A DNA stretch of 64,000 nt from Marinobacter salexigens (GTDB lineage: Bacteria > Pseudomonadota > Gammaproteobacteria > Pseudomonadales > Oleiphilaceae): contig NZ_NIHC01000003.1 in assembly GCF_002806945.1 (NCBI RefSeq), positions 434,001-498,000 on the forward strand, read 5' to 3'. Made by a program: the position numbers and the translations under genes. The stretch's first letter is position 1. Every line of letters begins with the position of its first letter. The notes below the pieces were generated by a model. The model was not told the DNA's origin, ran no database searches, and saw only the letters and a list, made by a program, of their open reading frames with translations. Below are positions 31,546 through 39,232 of this stretch, piece after piece.

Positions 31546-33296
31546 TTGTCTAGCTCATTTTGATAAGCGCGAATTTGCTCCAGAAACTCTGGTGGTGCGG
31601 GAATCGACACCAGACGCGCTGAAATCGCTGAATTGCCGGTGACTTCCTGGTTAAACTGTCGCGAAAAACGGGCATCGACGGAAACACCCACAGCCGTGGT
31701 TCGGTTGGCGCCCTGTTTTTGAGATTTTACGGTGCGTTGGCTGCGGGAGAATTGCGACGTGATCGTGAAATTGCTGCTTTCGGAAATACTGATTTCGCGG
31801 TTGTCTTTGGTGAACAATTGCACTTGAAATCCGTCCTGCGCCCGCGCTACCTGAACCACGTTGCCGGTTGCCCAGGCGCTGAGGTTGGCGGCGGCGTTGA
31901 TGTCGCGGGCCAGATTGTTGGCGTAAGAAATCGCCGTTCCGGGGCTGCTCTGATTTGCCGAGCCGCTGAAGCTGAATGATGTGCCTTCTACGGTGACACC
32001 GTTGCCGGCTAATACTGTCGACAACTCGACTACATTATAAAGAGACACGTAGGCGTTGCCAGGCCCTGTCGGGTTTCCAATATTGTTTGGTGCAATTTCT
32101 GCCGGCACGAAATCTGATTTATGGCCAGCGAAAACTAGATAGTAATCAAGATCTAAAATTGTAATAGATGTTGTTCGGTAAGCCTGATTATCTTCTGGTC
32201 CAGTTGGATCATCCGCGCGGTGTTGTGCCTCGCCACGGCTGCGTGGGTTTGAGTAGGTAACCTGCGAGGCTGGAACGCCCCAGCGGTTAACTAAACACTC
32301 CCACACTTTTTCAGCTCGGGCAATGCCCAGCGTAATGTTACGTGCTTGCGAACCTTGGCGGTCTGTGAGCCCTTCTAGCTCAACGCGTAACCCTGTGTCT
32401 TTTAAAACCTGTGCGAGTTTTTCTAATAACGAGATACTTTCCGCACTGAGATTCGATATACCTTTGGCGTATTTCACTTGGGGTGTAACAAGAGCACGAG
32501 CGCCCGGGGTGAAATGCCCGGTTTCAAAACCAGCGGCCTGTAATTGGGATTCAAAATGAGCGATATAAGATGGTAGATCGGCTTGCGCAGTCGTCGACAC
32601 CGTCAAAGTACTGTTAACGATGAAATCTGTGCCTTGGTTCTCGCGAATACGGAATACAGCGTTGTCAAAATCCGGGCTTAAAAAAGCAATCGTTGGCGAG
32701 TTCACCAGCACTTTGTCGGTTGGGGTATTCAGGCCCATTGCGGGACGTTCGATCGGGTCACGCTCAATCAGCGTGTCGATACCGCTGTCGCCTGCGGTCA
32801 GCAGACGCCGCAGGTCGGCGAGTCTGGTCATGGGATTGTCACCGGCCGGCGTAAAGCTCTGTCCAGTGTTCAAAACCAGAGCGCCCTGGCTGTCGGCGCG
32901 CATGGTCATTTTTGCGCTTTTGATCTCGGAGCGGTTGCTGCTTTCGTTGATGATTTCTTCACTATCGAGGTTTCCGCTCTGGCTGTCGTCGCTGGTGTCT
33001 TCGGCCTTGGCCGAAAACCCGAATTCGTCACTGCTGCCGACCTCCATACGCAGCTGCATGGAGCAGCTGATGTCTGCATATTGGTAGTGGTAAAAAGCGG
33101 GTGACAGGCCTAAATCAAGCAGTGATCGGCCACCAAGGTCGTCGCGCCGCGTGGTAAACGCTTCGATCTGTCGAATCGAGTTGTTGTCCAGGTCTACCTG
33201 CGCAGCGGCAATGCCCTTTCCGAGTTCTGAAATAAAAGTGGCGACGCTGCTGTCGGCGAGTATCTCGCCCGGGGTCATATCTTTAAGATCCGGCAC
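31542..33296 (-). CDS. Operon gene 3: large paralogue carrying an OmpA-like domain
   Basis: 584 residues from a GTG with AAGGAG seven bases upstream. The shared modules are at both ends: FISELGKGIAAAQVDLDNNS and LLDLGLSPAFYHYQYADISC at the start, ISARLVSIPAPPEFLEQIRA at the end. Residues about 280-385 form an OmpA-C-like domain (LSAESISLLEKLAQVLKDTG, VELEGLTDRQGSQARNITLG, IARAEKVWECLVNRWGVPAS), which in other proteins binds diaminopimelate of peptidoglycan; the DxxxR pair of the motif is only partly conserved (LTDRQGSQARN). A beta-rich region of unknown kind follows. There is no signal peptide, unlike ordinary OmpA-domain proteins. Confidence 0.72.
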   Translation of the reverse strand: MPDLKDMTPGEILADSSVATFISELGKGIAAAQVDLDNNSIRQIEAFTTRRDDLGGRSLLDLGLSPAFYHYQYADISCSMQLRMEVGSSDEFGFSAKAEDTSDDSQSGNLDSEEIINESSNRSEIKSAKMTMRADSQGALVLNTGQSFTPAGDNPMTRLADLRRLLTAGDSGIDTLIERDPIERPAMGLNTPTDKVLVNSPTIAFLSPDFDNAVFRIRENQGTDFIVNSTLTVSTTAQADLPSYIAHFESQLQAAGFETGHFTPGARALVTPQVKYAKGISNLSAESISLLEKLAQVLKDTGLRVELEGLTDRQGSQARNITLGIARAEKVWECLVNRWGVPASQVTYSNPRSRGEAQHRADDPTGPEDNQAYRTTSITILDLDYYLVFAGHKSDFVPAEIAPNNIGNPTGPGNAYVSLYNVVELSTVLAGNGVTVEGTSFSFSGSANQSSPGTAISYANNLARDINAAANLSAWATGNVVQVARAQDGFQVQLFTKDNREISISESSNFTITSQFSRSQRTVKSQKQGANRTTAVGVSVDARFSRQFNQEVTGNSAISARLVSIPAPPEFLEQIRAYQNELDK

Positions 33297-33816
33297 AGGC
33301 GTTCTCCTTCATGAAATGAACTTCACCGGCTTCGGCATCTGCGTGGCGCAGTGCCTCAGGATTTATGATGCTTTTGCTGTGCTGCCGCAGTATTCCGGAA
33401 AGCCAGCTTGGGGTGATGGTTAACTGGCGCCGCCGGGCATCCTGCAGTGCATTGAGAATGGGGCCGCCCAACCCTGCGGCCTCAGCCAGCGCGGCGTCGG
33501 CCTCTTGCTTTTGCTCCAGGGTAAACAGTAAAACGATGCGCCTTTGCAACAAGCCGGCTCGCACCCGGCTGCCTAATTCGCCTCCTTTCTCCTGCTGCTC
33601 CTCCAGAGCACGCTCGGTCAGCGCCAAGGCTTGCCGGGCTTCGCCTGCGGCCTCTAGCGCGTCCAGAATGCATTCGGTGTAGTGATACAAAAACACCGGG
33701 TTTGCTCGCTGCTTTACCGCAAGTTGAAGCGCATGACGATAACGTTCCAGCGCGGCTGGGTGATTGCCCTTCAGGCTATGTTGTTTTCCGGCTTCGGCAA
33801 TTTGTAAATGGATCAT
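33283..33816 (-). CDS. Operon gene 2: TPR-like helical-repeat protein
   Basis: 177 residues from the ATG at 33816, which overlaps the TGA of gene 1 (ATGA); the longer frame up to 33876 would overlap gene 1 by 64 nt and is unlikely. Residues about 1-120 are paired helices with TPR spacing (KGNHPAALERYRHALQLAV, YTECILDALEAAGEARQALA, LTERALEEQQE). This suggests a protein-binding adaptor or chaperone for the other products. The C-terminus (ITPSWLSGILRQHSKSIINP) is unrecognised. It overlaps gene 3 by 14 nt. Confidence 0.7.
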   Translation of the reverse strand: MIHLQIAEAGKQHSLKGNHPAALERYRHALQLAVKQRANPVFLYHYTECILDALEAAGEARQALALTERALEEQQEKGGELGSRVRAGLLQRRIVLLFTLEQKQEADAALAEAAGLGGPILNALQDARRRQLTITPSWLSGILRQHSKSIINPEALRHADAEAGEVHFMKENACAGS

Positions 33817-34856
33817 GGCGCGACTTCCTCGAAGCGGATTGGGGCGCCGGCTTTTTCGATACTGTAGGCCAACCATCGGGCATCCAGGTCTGGCAAATCG
33901 GTGCCTACCCGCGCGGGTAGATGCTCTGGCAGATTCTTGCCTGCTGCCGCCAAAACGTTGGCCAGAGCGTTGCGGTCGGGGGCGTCTTCGACGACCAGAT
34001 CACAGCGTTCGAAACCTGATGCCTCAAGGGTTACCGGCAAACCTGCGGCAACGCACCGGCTGACGGCTGCGGATGCCTCGTCAAAAGGCAGGCGTTCGGC
34101 AAGAGCCAGGGGGGCATGAGTTTGTAACAGGGGTATTTGATCGGTCGTCACTCCGAACAGTTCTGCTAGAACGGGTGCAGCGAGACAGGAAAGGGGCGGC
34201 GTAGAGGCAAGCACCACGTCAAACCGCAGCAGGCCCCGCGGAATCAGGCGCGCGATGCCCTTGGGAATGCGTTGATACAGAGCTTTCGCCTGCTCCGGCG
34301 CTAATCCCAGTGGAATCAGTCCTTTTTTGCTGCCGGCCAGTTCACTAATGGCAGGCAGTGAGGCCATGCTCTGGGTTAGATAAAGATCGAATAGCCCCTT
34401 ATCTTCGCTGGCTGTCATCAATTCGATGCCTGTACCAAGGCGCTCCCGCAGGGCTTCAACGGCGGCATGACTAACATTACCGAGAACCAGTCCGGGCGGC
34501 ATCGCCAACATTCTGAAAACCTGATCGGGAGCAACCCCGGTCACCCGTGCAATGGTCTCGACGGCATGTGGGATACGTGCGGAATCTGCAATGTATACAG
34601 CCAGCTGAAAAGTTTTTACGGTCTGGGGAACCGTCGCATCGTTTGCAGCACTTGTGACATCAAGCCCGAGTCTGGCGCAATGGCTCAGCAGCTCTTGCAA
34701 GTTGTCGGCCGGGATGTTGCGAGCGAGTACACTTGGCGCACGGTATATGTCTTGAGAGAGTGATTGCACAGGAACACCAAGGGCAGACGCCATTACAGTT
34801 ATGCCCGCCATATCAACCTGGCCAGGTGACTGGATAATTAACGCGTAGGTTTCCAC
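33813..34856 (-). CDS. Operon gene 1: protein with three ClpS/L7-L12-like alpha-beta repeats
   Basis: 347 residues from a GTG at 34856 with AGAGGA seven bases upstream; the ATG at 34898 has no site. Three segments of about 70-90 residues repeat one pattern: a beta strand (YALIIQSPGQVD; FQLAVYIADSAR; FDVVLASTPPLS), a helix with a Gly-Val turn (VMASALGVPVQSL; TIARVTGVAPDQVF; VLAELFGVTTDQIP), then a helix and strand ending in LGLDVTSA, LGTGIELMTA or AGLPVTLEA. This is the layout of ClpS/ribosomal L7-L12 C-terminal folds. It heads the ten-gene operon. No enzyme motif or signal peptide. Identity of the fold is inference. Confidence 0.65.
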   Translation of the reverse strand: METYALIIQSPGQVDMAGITVMASALGVPVQSLSQDIYRAPSVLARNIPADNLQELLSHCARLGLDVTSAANDATVPQTVKTFQLAVYIADSARIPHAVETIARVTGVAPDQVFRMLAMPPGLVLGNVSHAAVEALRERLGTGIELMTASEDKGLFDLYLTQSMASLPAISELAGSKKGLIPLGLAPEQAKALYQRIPKGIARLIPRGLLRFDVVLASTPPLSCLAAPVLAELFGVTTDQIPLLQTHAPLALAERLPFDEASAAVSRCVAAGLPVTLEASGFERCDLVVEDAPDRNALANVLAAAGKNLPEHLPARVGTDLPDLDARWLAYSIEKAGAPIRFEEVAP

Positions 34857-35272
34857 ATAAGAATCCTCTTGCCAGCGTTCGAAGCGACATAACTTCATGG
34901 CAGTCGTCAGACTTTTTTAAAACTGTATATGCGACACTTTCAAGTTAGTTTGTTTTTGTTAATTAGCGAGAAAATAATTGATTTTAATAGAGATTGTGTC
35001 GTTCTGCGCGACGCGTCTGAAAAGGCGACTGGATTTGATTTGCAGGCTGTTACGCTGGTTAGTAGCGGTAATATACCTGCAACTCGCCAAGCCTCTACGA
35101 AACCAAGTGTGATTCAGTTTGGGCTTTACTTTGCTGCAGTAGTTAATGTTGACTATAGTTCAGATAGCACATGAAATGGGTGAGTATCGCACTTATTGAG
35201 TAGTCGTGACTTCGATCAGCTTTAGCTGGTGCACTCAACAAAGAGTTGTAGTGAGTTGGCGGGAGAGATCAC
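34857..35272. promoter_or_regulatory. Divergent intergenic region between the ten-gene operon and the lipase-like gene
   Basis: The sequence is AT-richer than its surroundings and must carry promoters for both directions. On the minus strand TTGAAA, 17 nt and TTAAAA (around 34915-34945) is a possible promoter for the operon. Short frames in the region have no ribosome site or family features, and I see no gene. Confidence 0.4.
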
Positions 35273-36805
35273 ATGACAATGAATGCCCCATGCTACCCGA
35301 TCATTTATGTTCGGGGCTTTGCAGCGACGATGGCGGAGATAGACGAGACTTCGGCTGACCCTTACATGGGATTCAACCGTGGATCAACCGTGCTAAGGCA
35401 AGACCACCAACGCAAGCCTGTATCCTTTATCTTTGAATCGCCACTTCTTCGCCTGATCAAAGACCACGAATATATAGATGCATTTCAAGGAGGTCGCTAC
35501 CTCGATAAGCCTGGTGAAGTTCCAGCGAAGTCAATTTGGGTGTTTCGTTATTACGAAAGGGCTTCAAATTTACTTGGCAATGGCGAGCGGGTCAGTATGG
35601 AGCAGTTCGCGCTCGATCTGAGACGCTTTATTCTGGATGTGCGTGATGCTACGTGTGGAGACAGTCAGGTTCAAAAGGACGCCTTCAAGGTGCACTTGGT
35701 TGCGCACTCAATGGGTGGTTTGGTTTGCCGTTGTTACCTGCAGAATATCTGCCGTCATGGTGTGCCTGATGACTTGGATGGATCAGGTCTAGAACTCACT
35801 GAAGAGGGTGGCAACCCGCATTATGTAAGTAAATTGTTTACCTATGGTACACCGCATAATGGTATTGATGTGCTGGGGATTAACGTGCCTGATTTAGGGC
35901 CGATTGACCGGTTCCATATATCCAACTTTTCCAAGAAGCGCATGCGAGAATATTTGAAAATCAGCAAAAAATCTGTTGCTGTGAACTCGCTGGATGGTGC
36001 GCTCGATCCCGAATGCTGCTTTTGCTTTATCGGTTCTGATTTCAAGGATTACAATGCATTCTTCAAACTCTCTAAGCAGGTAACCGGGCCCGCCAGTGAT
36101 GGGCTGGTCATGATGGCCAATGCGTACGTTGAACAGGCACCGAGATCGGTGACATATCGTAGTCACTCTGGGCATTTTGGGTTGGTGAACTCCGAGTCAG
36201 GATATCAAAACCTAAGGCGATTTCTGTTCGGGTCGATTCGGATAGCGGCTAGGCTACGTGTGAATCGTGTAGACCTGCCGCCAGGAGTGCAGAATAAGCG
36301 TGCCAATAACGCTGAGGTGAGGGGCTCCTACTACTTCGATACCGTGACACGCGTGCGGGCCGCGCCAAACTATGCTTTGCACGAAAGACGTTACGAGCAT
36401 GCTTCTGCGCTGCTGCGTAGTTATGACGAGCTAATTAAAGAGCAAAAACCGGTATATCTGTTTACTGGCTATCTGACCGAAGATGCCCGGCAAGCATCTG
36501 ACCAGGCTTTGATATTTACGATAGATATCGGGGTACGTGCTCCATTATTCGAAGTTAATCGCAAGTTTTGGTTTGATGAGCACTTTGAAGGTTTTATGTA
36601 CCAAGAGCAAATTACATTGGCAATACGCGATAAAACTATTCGGTATGGGCTTTCTTTGAAGGATGGAATCGGCAATGCTCCCCATAAGACGGAGATAATT
36701 GAGGAGCAGGGCCAACGGAAAATCCATTTACCGCTGGGCACTGCTACAAATGCGCGTCCGGGTTTTCAGGGGAATCTGGAACTAATTGTAGATGAGTGGC
36801 ATTAA
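35273..36805 (+). CDS. Alpha/beta hydrolase, lipase-like, with unknown C-terminal domain
   Basis: 510 residues. The N-terminal half is a PGAP1/lipase-type alpha/beta hydrolase: strand PIIYVRGFA, the nucleophile elbow VAHSMGGLVCR (Ser about 145), FTYGTPHNGID, a likely acid in GPASDGLVMMANAYV and the His in RSHSGHFGLVNSESG. This order of Ser, Asp and His fits an active esterase or phospholipase. About 190 C-terminal residues are beta-rich and unrecognised. No signal peptide. It is divergent from the ten-gene operon, so an effector or partner role is possible but unproven. Moderate GC, lower than the operon. Confidence 0.75.
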   Translation: MTMNAPCYPIIYVRGFAATMAEIDETSADPYMGFNRGSTVLRQDHQRKPVSFIFESPLLRLIKDHEYIDAFQGGRYLDKPGEVPAKSIWVFRYYERASNLLGNGERVSMEQFALDLRRFILDVRDATCGDSQVQKDAFKVHLVAHSMGGLVCRCYLQNICRHGVPDDLDGSGLELTEEGGNPHYVSKLFTYGTPHNGIDVLGINVPDLGPIDRFHISNFSKKRMREYLKISKKSVAVNSLDGALDPECCFCFIGSDFKDYNAFFKLSKQVTGPASDGLVMMANAYVEQAPRSVTYRSHSGHFGLVNSESGYQNLRRFLFGSIRIAARLRVNRVDLPPGVQNKRANNAEVRGSYYFDTVTRVRAAPNYALHERRYEHASALLRSYDELIKEQKPVYLFTGYLTEDARQASDQALIFTIDIGVRAPLFEVNRKFWFDEHFEGFMYQEQITLAIRDKTIRYGLSLKDGIGNAPHKTEIIEEQGQRKIHLPLGTATNARPGFQGNLELIVDEWH

Positions 36806-37067
36806 AGGCTATTTTACCAGCCTCGAAGTTATCGCGGGCTGTCCAATACTTATTTATATTAGTTCAAAGTAAATGTTGCCACATGCATACTAGAATAGGG
36901 TTAGTGTTCTTAACTTCCGAAAACATTGCGGGAAAAATGAGGGGAAGGGGGCCGTGCAGCCCGAGTGATGTTGGAATAACTTATTTTGGAGTTGAAAGCG
37001 ATGCTTCTGAAAATCGGGGCCCAATCGAGCCGCCCCTAAAATAAAGCGCTATAAAAGAGCTCCCTCT

Positions 37068-37832
37068 ATGTTAAGTGGCCTGATAGAAAGAGTGGTTGAC
37101 AAGCTGGGGTTGCAAAAACTCGTTAGCATTATTTTTTTTGTCTCTTGCGTTTTTTACGCTCCAATTTTTCTTGTTGCACCCATCATTATTATTTTTTGGA
37201 TAATTCCATTTAATGATGTTGCTCATTTAATGATGGAAGGTTGGTTCTGCATAATTAAAAATACAGAAAAATATCTTCCTGAAGCTCTTGAGAATATTGG
37301 GATAACTGAAAAATTTTCAGAATTATTGATACTTATATTTTTTTTGATTTTGCCTTTTGTGTTCATCGCTATAAGCGTTTTAGTTATTGCTATCGTGGCC
37401 ATGATGGTAGCGAAGTTTTTTGGGGAATCGATTAAAAACTACCGCGATAGCTATAATCATTCTTTGAGATATTTGTATGTGAAGGCTCTGTCTAATTGGT
37501 TTGAAGCGAATCGCGAAAAGAACTTACATAAGCTGGAGATATCCCACATATATGAACAAAACAAATATTTTATGGAGCAATGTGAAAAAGTAAAAAACGG
37601 AGAGCACTATTATTTGCCAGGTTCAGATTTTAACGAATTAATTAATATGTCTGATCATGAGCGTATGACGAAGATCCTGGAAAAATCTCAAAGTATATAT
37701 CAGGAAGTTAAAAGCAATCAGAGTTTTATAGAAAAGCCATGTCCTAAAAGCTTTATAATGGAAGTCACTATTTTTTTTGCGGTGATACTTTTCGTTGGGT
37801 TAGTCTGGAAACTTGTCAGATTGGTTTTATAA
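37068..37832 (+). CDS. AT-rich gene for a membrane protein of unknown function
   Basis: 254 residues. Hydrophobic segments lie at about 17-46, 82-115 and 231-252; a charged cytoplasmic region of about 110 residues sits between the last two and has helical EKSQSIYQEVK-type stretches. No family recognised. Base composition is clearly more AT-rich than the neighbours (long T runs), which suggests transfer from another source. It follows the lipase-like gene after 262 bp without a visible gene, and an immunity or accessory role for that protein is a possibility only. Confidence 0.6.
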   Translation: MLSGLIERVVDKLGLQKLVSIIFFVSCVFYAPIFLVAPIIIIFWIIPFNDVAHLMMEGWFCIIKNTEKYLPEALENIGITEKFSELLILIFFLILPFVFIAISVLVIAIVAMMVAKFFGESIKNYRDSYNHSLRYLYVKALSNWFEANREKNLHKLEISHIYEQNKYFMEQCEKVKNGEHYYLPGSDFNELINMSDHERMTKILEKSQSIYQEVKSNQSFIEKPCPKSFIMEVTIFFAVILFVGLVWKLVRLVL

Positions 37833-38034
37833 TGCACAGTAATCAACTAAGATTGACCACTCTTTAAGAGAAAGGGAGTTGTTTGACAGTGACTTTTAGT
37901 TCCGATGAGTTTGCTCAATTCGGTAGTGGTTGGCCCGAGTCCGAGGATCTTTTCGAAGTGCGAGCTTAAAGCTAAGCGACATAGGTTTAAGACATGAGAG
38001 GGCTATTTCTGTGGACACAATTTGGGCACAGCCA

Positions 38035-38068
38035 AATAAAAAGGCCCTACGCTCTCACGTAAGGCCTT
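38035..38068 (-). terminator. Terminator downstream of tRNA-Arg
   Basis: The stem at 38041-38068 (aaggccttacg ... cgtagggcctt on the minus strand) is followed on that strand by TTTTTA. It ends the tRNA transcript. It differs by only two bases from the terminator at 3712-3739. Confidence 0.8.
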
Positions 38069-38076
38069 GAAAAATA

Positions 38077-38153
38077 TGGCGCGCCCGACAGGATTTGAAC
38101 CTGTGACCCCTGCCTTCGGAGGGCAGTACTCTATCCAGCTGAGCTACGGGCGC
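38077..38153 (-). tRNA. tRNA-Arg (anticodon CCG)
   Basis: 77 nt with acceptor stem GCGCCCG/CGGGCGC, D-loop AGCTGGATAG, anticodon arm CTGCC-CTCCGAA-GGCAG (anticodon CCG at loop positions 3-5), T-arm ACAGG-TTCAAAT-CCTGT and encoded CCA. It reads CGG codons. The 3' end faces the accessory region to its left, as is usual for an integration target, but I could not find an integrase gene or a repeated tRNA end. Confidence 0.95.
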
Positions 38154-38251
38154 ATTCGAATACGACGGCTGTGCGTCAATTTCGAGAGCGCAATCTTACG
38201 TGCGCAGGCCTGCGCTGTCCAGCCTTGGTGTGTTCGTGAAGGCAGTCTGGG

Positions 38252-38791
38252 TTACGGAAAAAGCTGGGCTGGCGTAATATTTGCCAGCGCATCCTCATTG
38301 CTGAACGACACTTCGCCATCCTGAATGGTCACCTGATAATTCATGTTCCGCTCAGCGAGTTTGGCCAGGGCTTCGGTGGATTCGCTCTGTAGCTCAATTA
38401 TCGTCAGGTTTTTGAAACGGCTCAGCTTGCTGTGATGTTTTTCCAGCCACAGCGGCACAGCACGGCCACCGTAAGCGTAGAGGATAACCTGGCGCGCGCG
38501 GTTGCAGGCTTTGCGCAGGCGGTTTTCGTCGGGCAAACCCAGCTCAATCCAAAGTTCAATCTCATCGCTCAGGCTTTTCTGCCACAGTTCCGGTTCGTCG
38601 TCTGTGCTCAAGCCTTTGGTGAATTCCAGGTCGTCGCTGGCATTCAGGGCAAAGGCCAGGAGGCGAATCATCATGCGCTCATCATTCTCTGAGGGATGCT
38701 GCGCTATGGTGAGCTGATGGTCCGCATAATAGTGCCTGTCCATGTCGGCAATATTGAGCGTGGCTTTTACTATAGTTGCTTTAAGCGCCAT
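38252..38791 (-). CDS. yaeQ: YaeQ family protein
   Basis: 179 residues, full length for YaeQ. Typical features are the start [58 protein letters not shown] and the end NITPAQLFP. YaeQ has a PD-(D/E)XK nuclease-like fold with unknown activity; in E. coli it was first noted as a suppressor linked to RfaH-dependent haemolysin expression. It is a single gene beside tRNA-Arg. Confidence 0.93.
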   Translation of the reverse strand: MALKATIVKATLNIADMDRHYYADHQLTIAQHPSENDERMMIRLLAFALNASDDLEFTKGLSTDDEPELWQKSLSDEIELWIELGLPDENRLRKACNRARQVILYAYGGRAVPLWLEKHHSKLSRFKNLTIIELQSESTEALAKLAERNMNYQVTIQDGEVSFSNEDALANITPAQLFP

Positions 38792-38866
38792 GGCTGTCCT
38801 GCATTGGTATCAAGATGTTGATTTGCGGTAGTGTAAAGCAATTCTGTGGGTGGTGAGTAAGACGAC

Positions 38867-39232
38867 ATGCCAATGTTGCGTGGTTTTCTGATTCTGGTTC
38901 TGTTTTTCCTGCTTGGTGAAGCCATGCGGGTACTTTTTCTGTTGCCGGTCAGTGGCGGCGTGCTGGGCATGATTTTTATGACGCTATCATTGATGCTGCG
39001 GGGCAGGGTGAGTGAGGACCTGGCAACGGCAAGTCAGGCGCTGATCTCAGTGCTGGTGTTATTGATCATGCCGGGCGTGGTGGGAGTATTCTTTATGGCT
39101 TCACAGTTCTCCGGCCAGTGGTTGGCGGTGGCTGTTGCCTTGTTGTTGGGGACCTTCCTGAGTGTTCTTACAACACTGTTGATCATGAAAGGCATGCTTC
39201 GTTTGTCGTCTCGAGGGCGTTCAAATGACTGA
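38867..39232 (+). CDS. lrgA: LrgA/CidA family membrane protein
   Basis: 121 residues with four membrane helices and the CidA/LrgA conserved part LLPVSGGVLGMIFMTLSLML. Members act with LrgB-like partners in metabolite export (pyruvate or glycolate in some bacteria) or in modulation of murein hydrolases; which applies here is not clear. It overlaps lrgB by 8 nt. A second in-frame ATG two codons later is an equally good start. Confidence 0.85.
   Translation: MPMLRGFLILVLFFLLGEAMRVLFLLPVSGGVLGMIFMTLSLMLRGRVSEDLATASQALISVLVLLIMPGVVGVFFMASQFSGQWLAVAVALLLGTFLSVLTTLLIMKGMLRLSSRGRSND

Noticed and set aside
34929..35174. An 81-residue open frame between the operon and the lipase gene
   Set aside because: No ribosome site, no family features, and it fills the expected divergent promoter region.
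26468..36805. The ten-gene operon and lipase as a type VI secretion system or phage-tail island
   Set aside because: No sheath, tube, baseplate, VgrG, ClpV, TssJLM, capsid or terminase features are present; only a lipase, an OmpA-like domain and PASTA domains hint at envelope work.
36796..37044. An 82-residue open frame after the lipase-like gene
   Set aside because: It overlaps the end of the lipase gene, has no good start site and no recognisable features.
37833..38034. Possible integrase remnant next to tRNA-Arg
   Set aside because: A short frame with SSDEFAQFGSGWPESEDLFE was seen, but nothing in it matches a tyrosine recombinase motif, so it cannot be supported.
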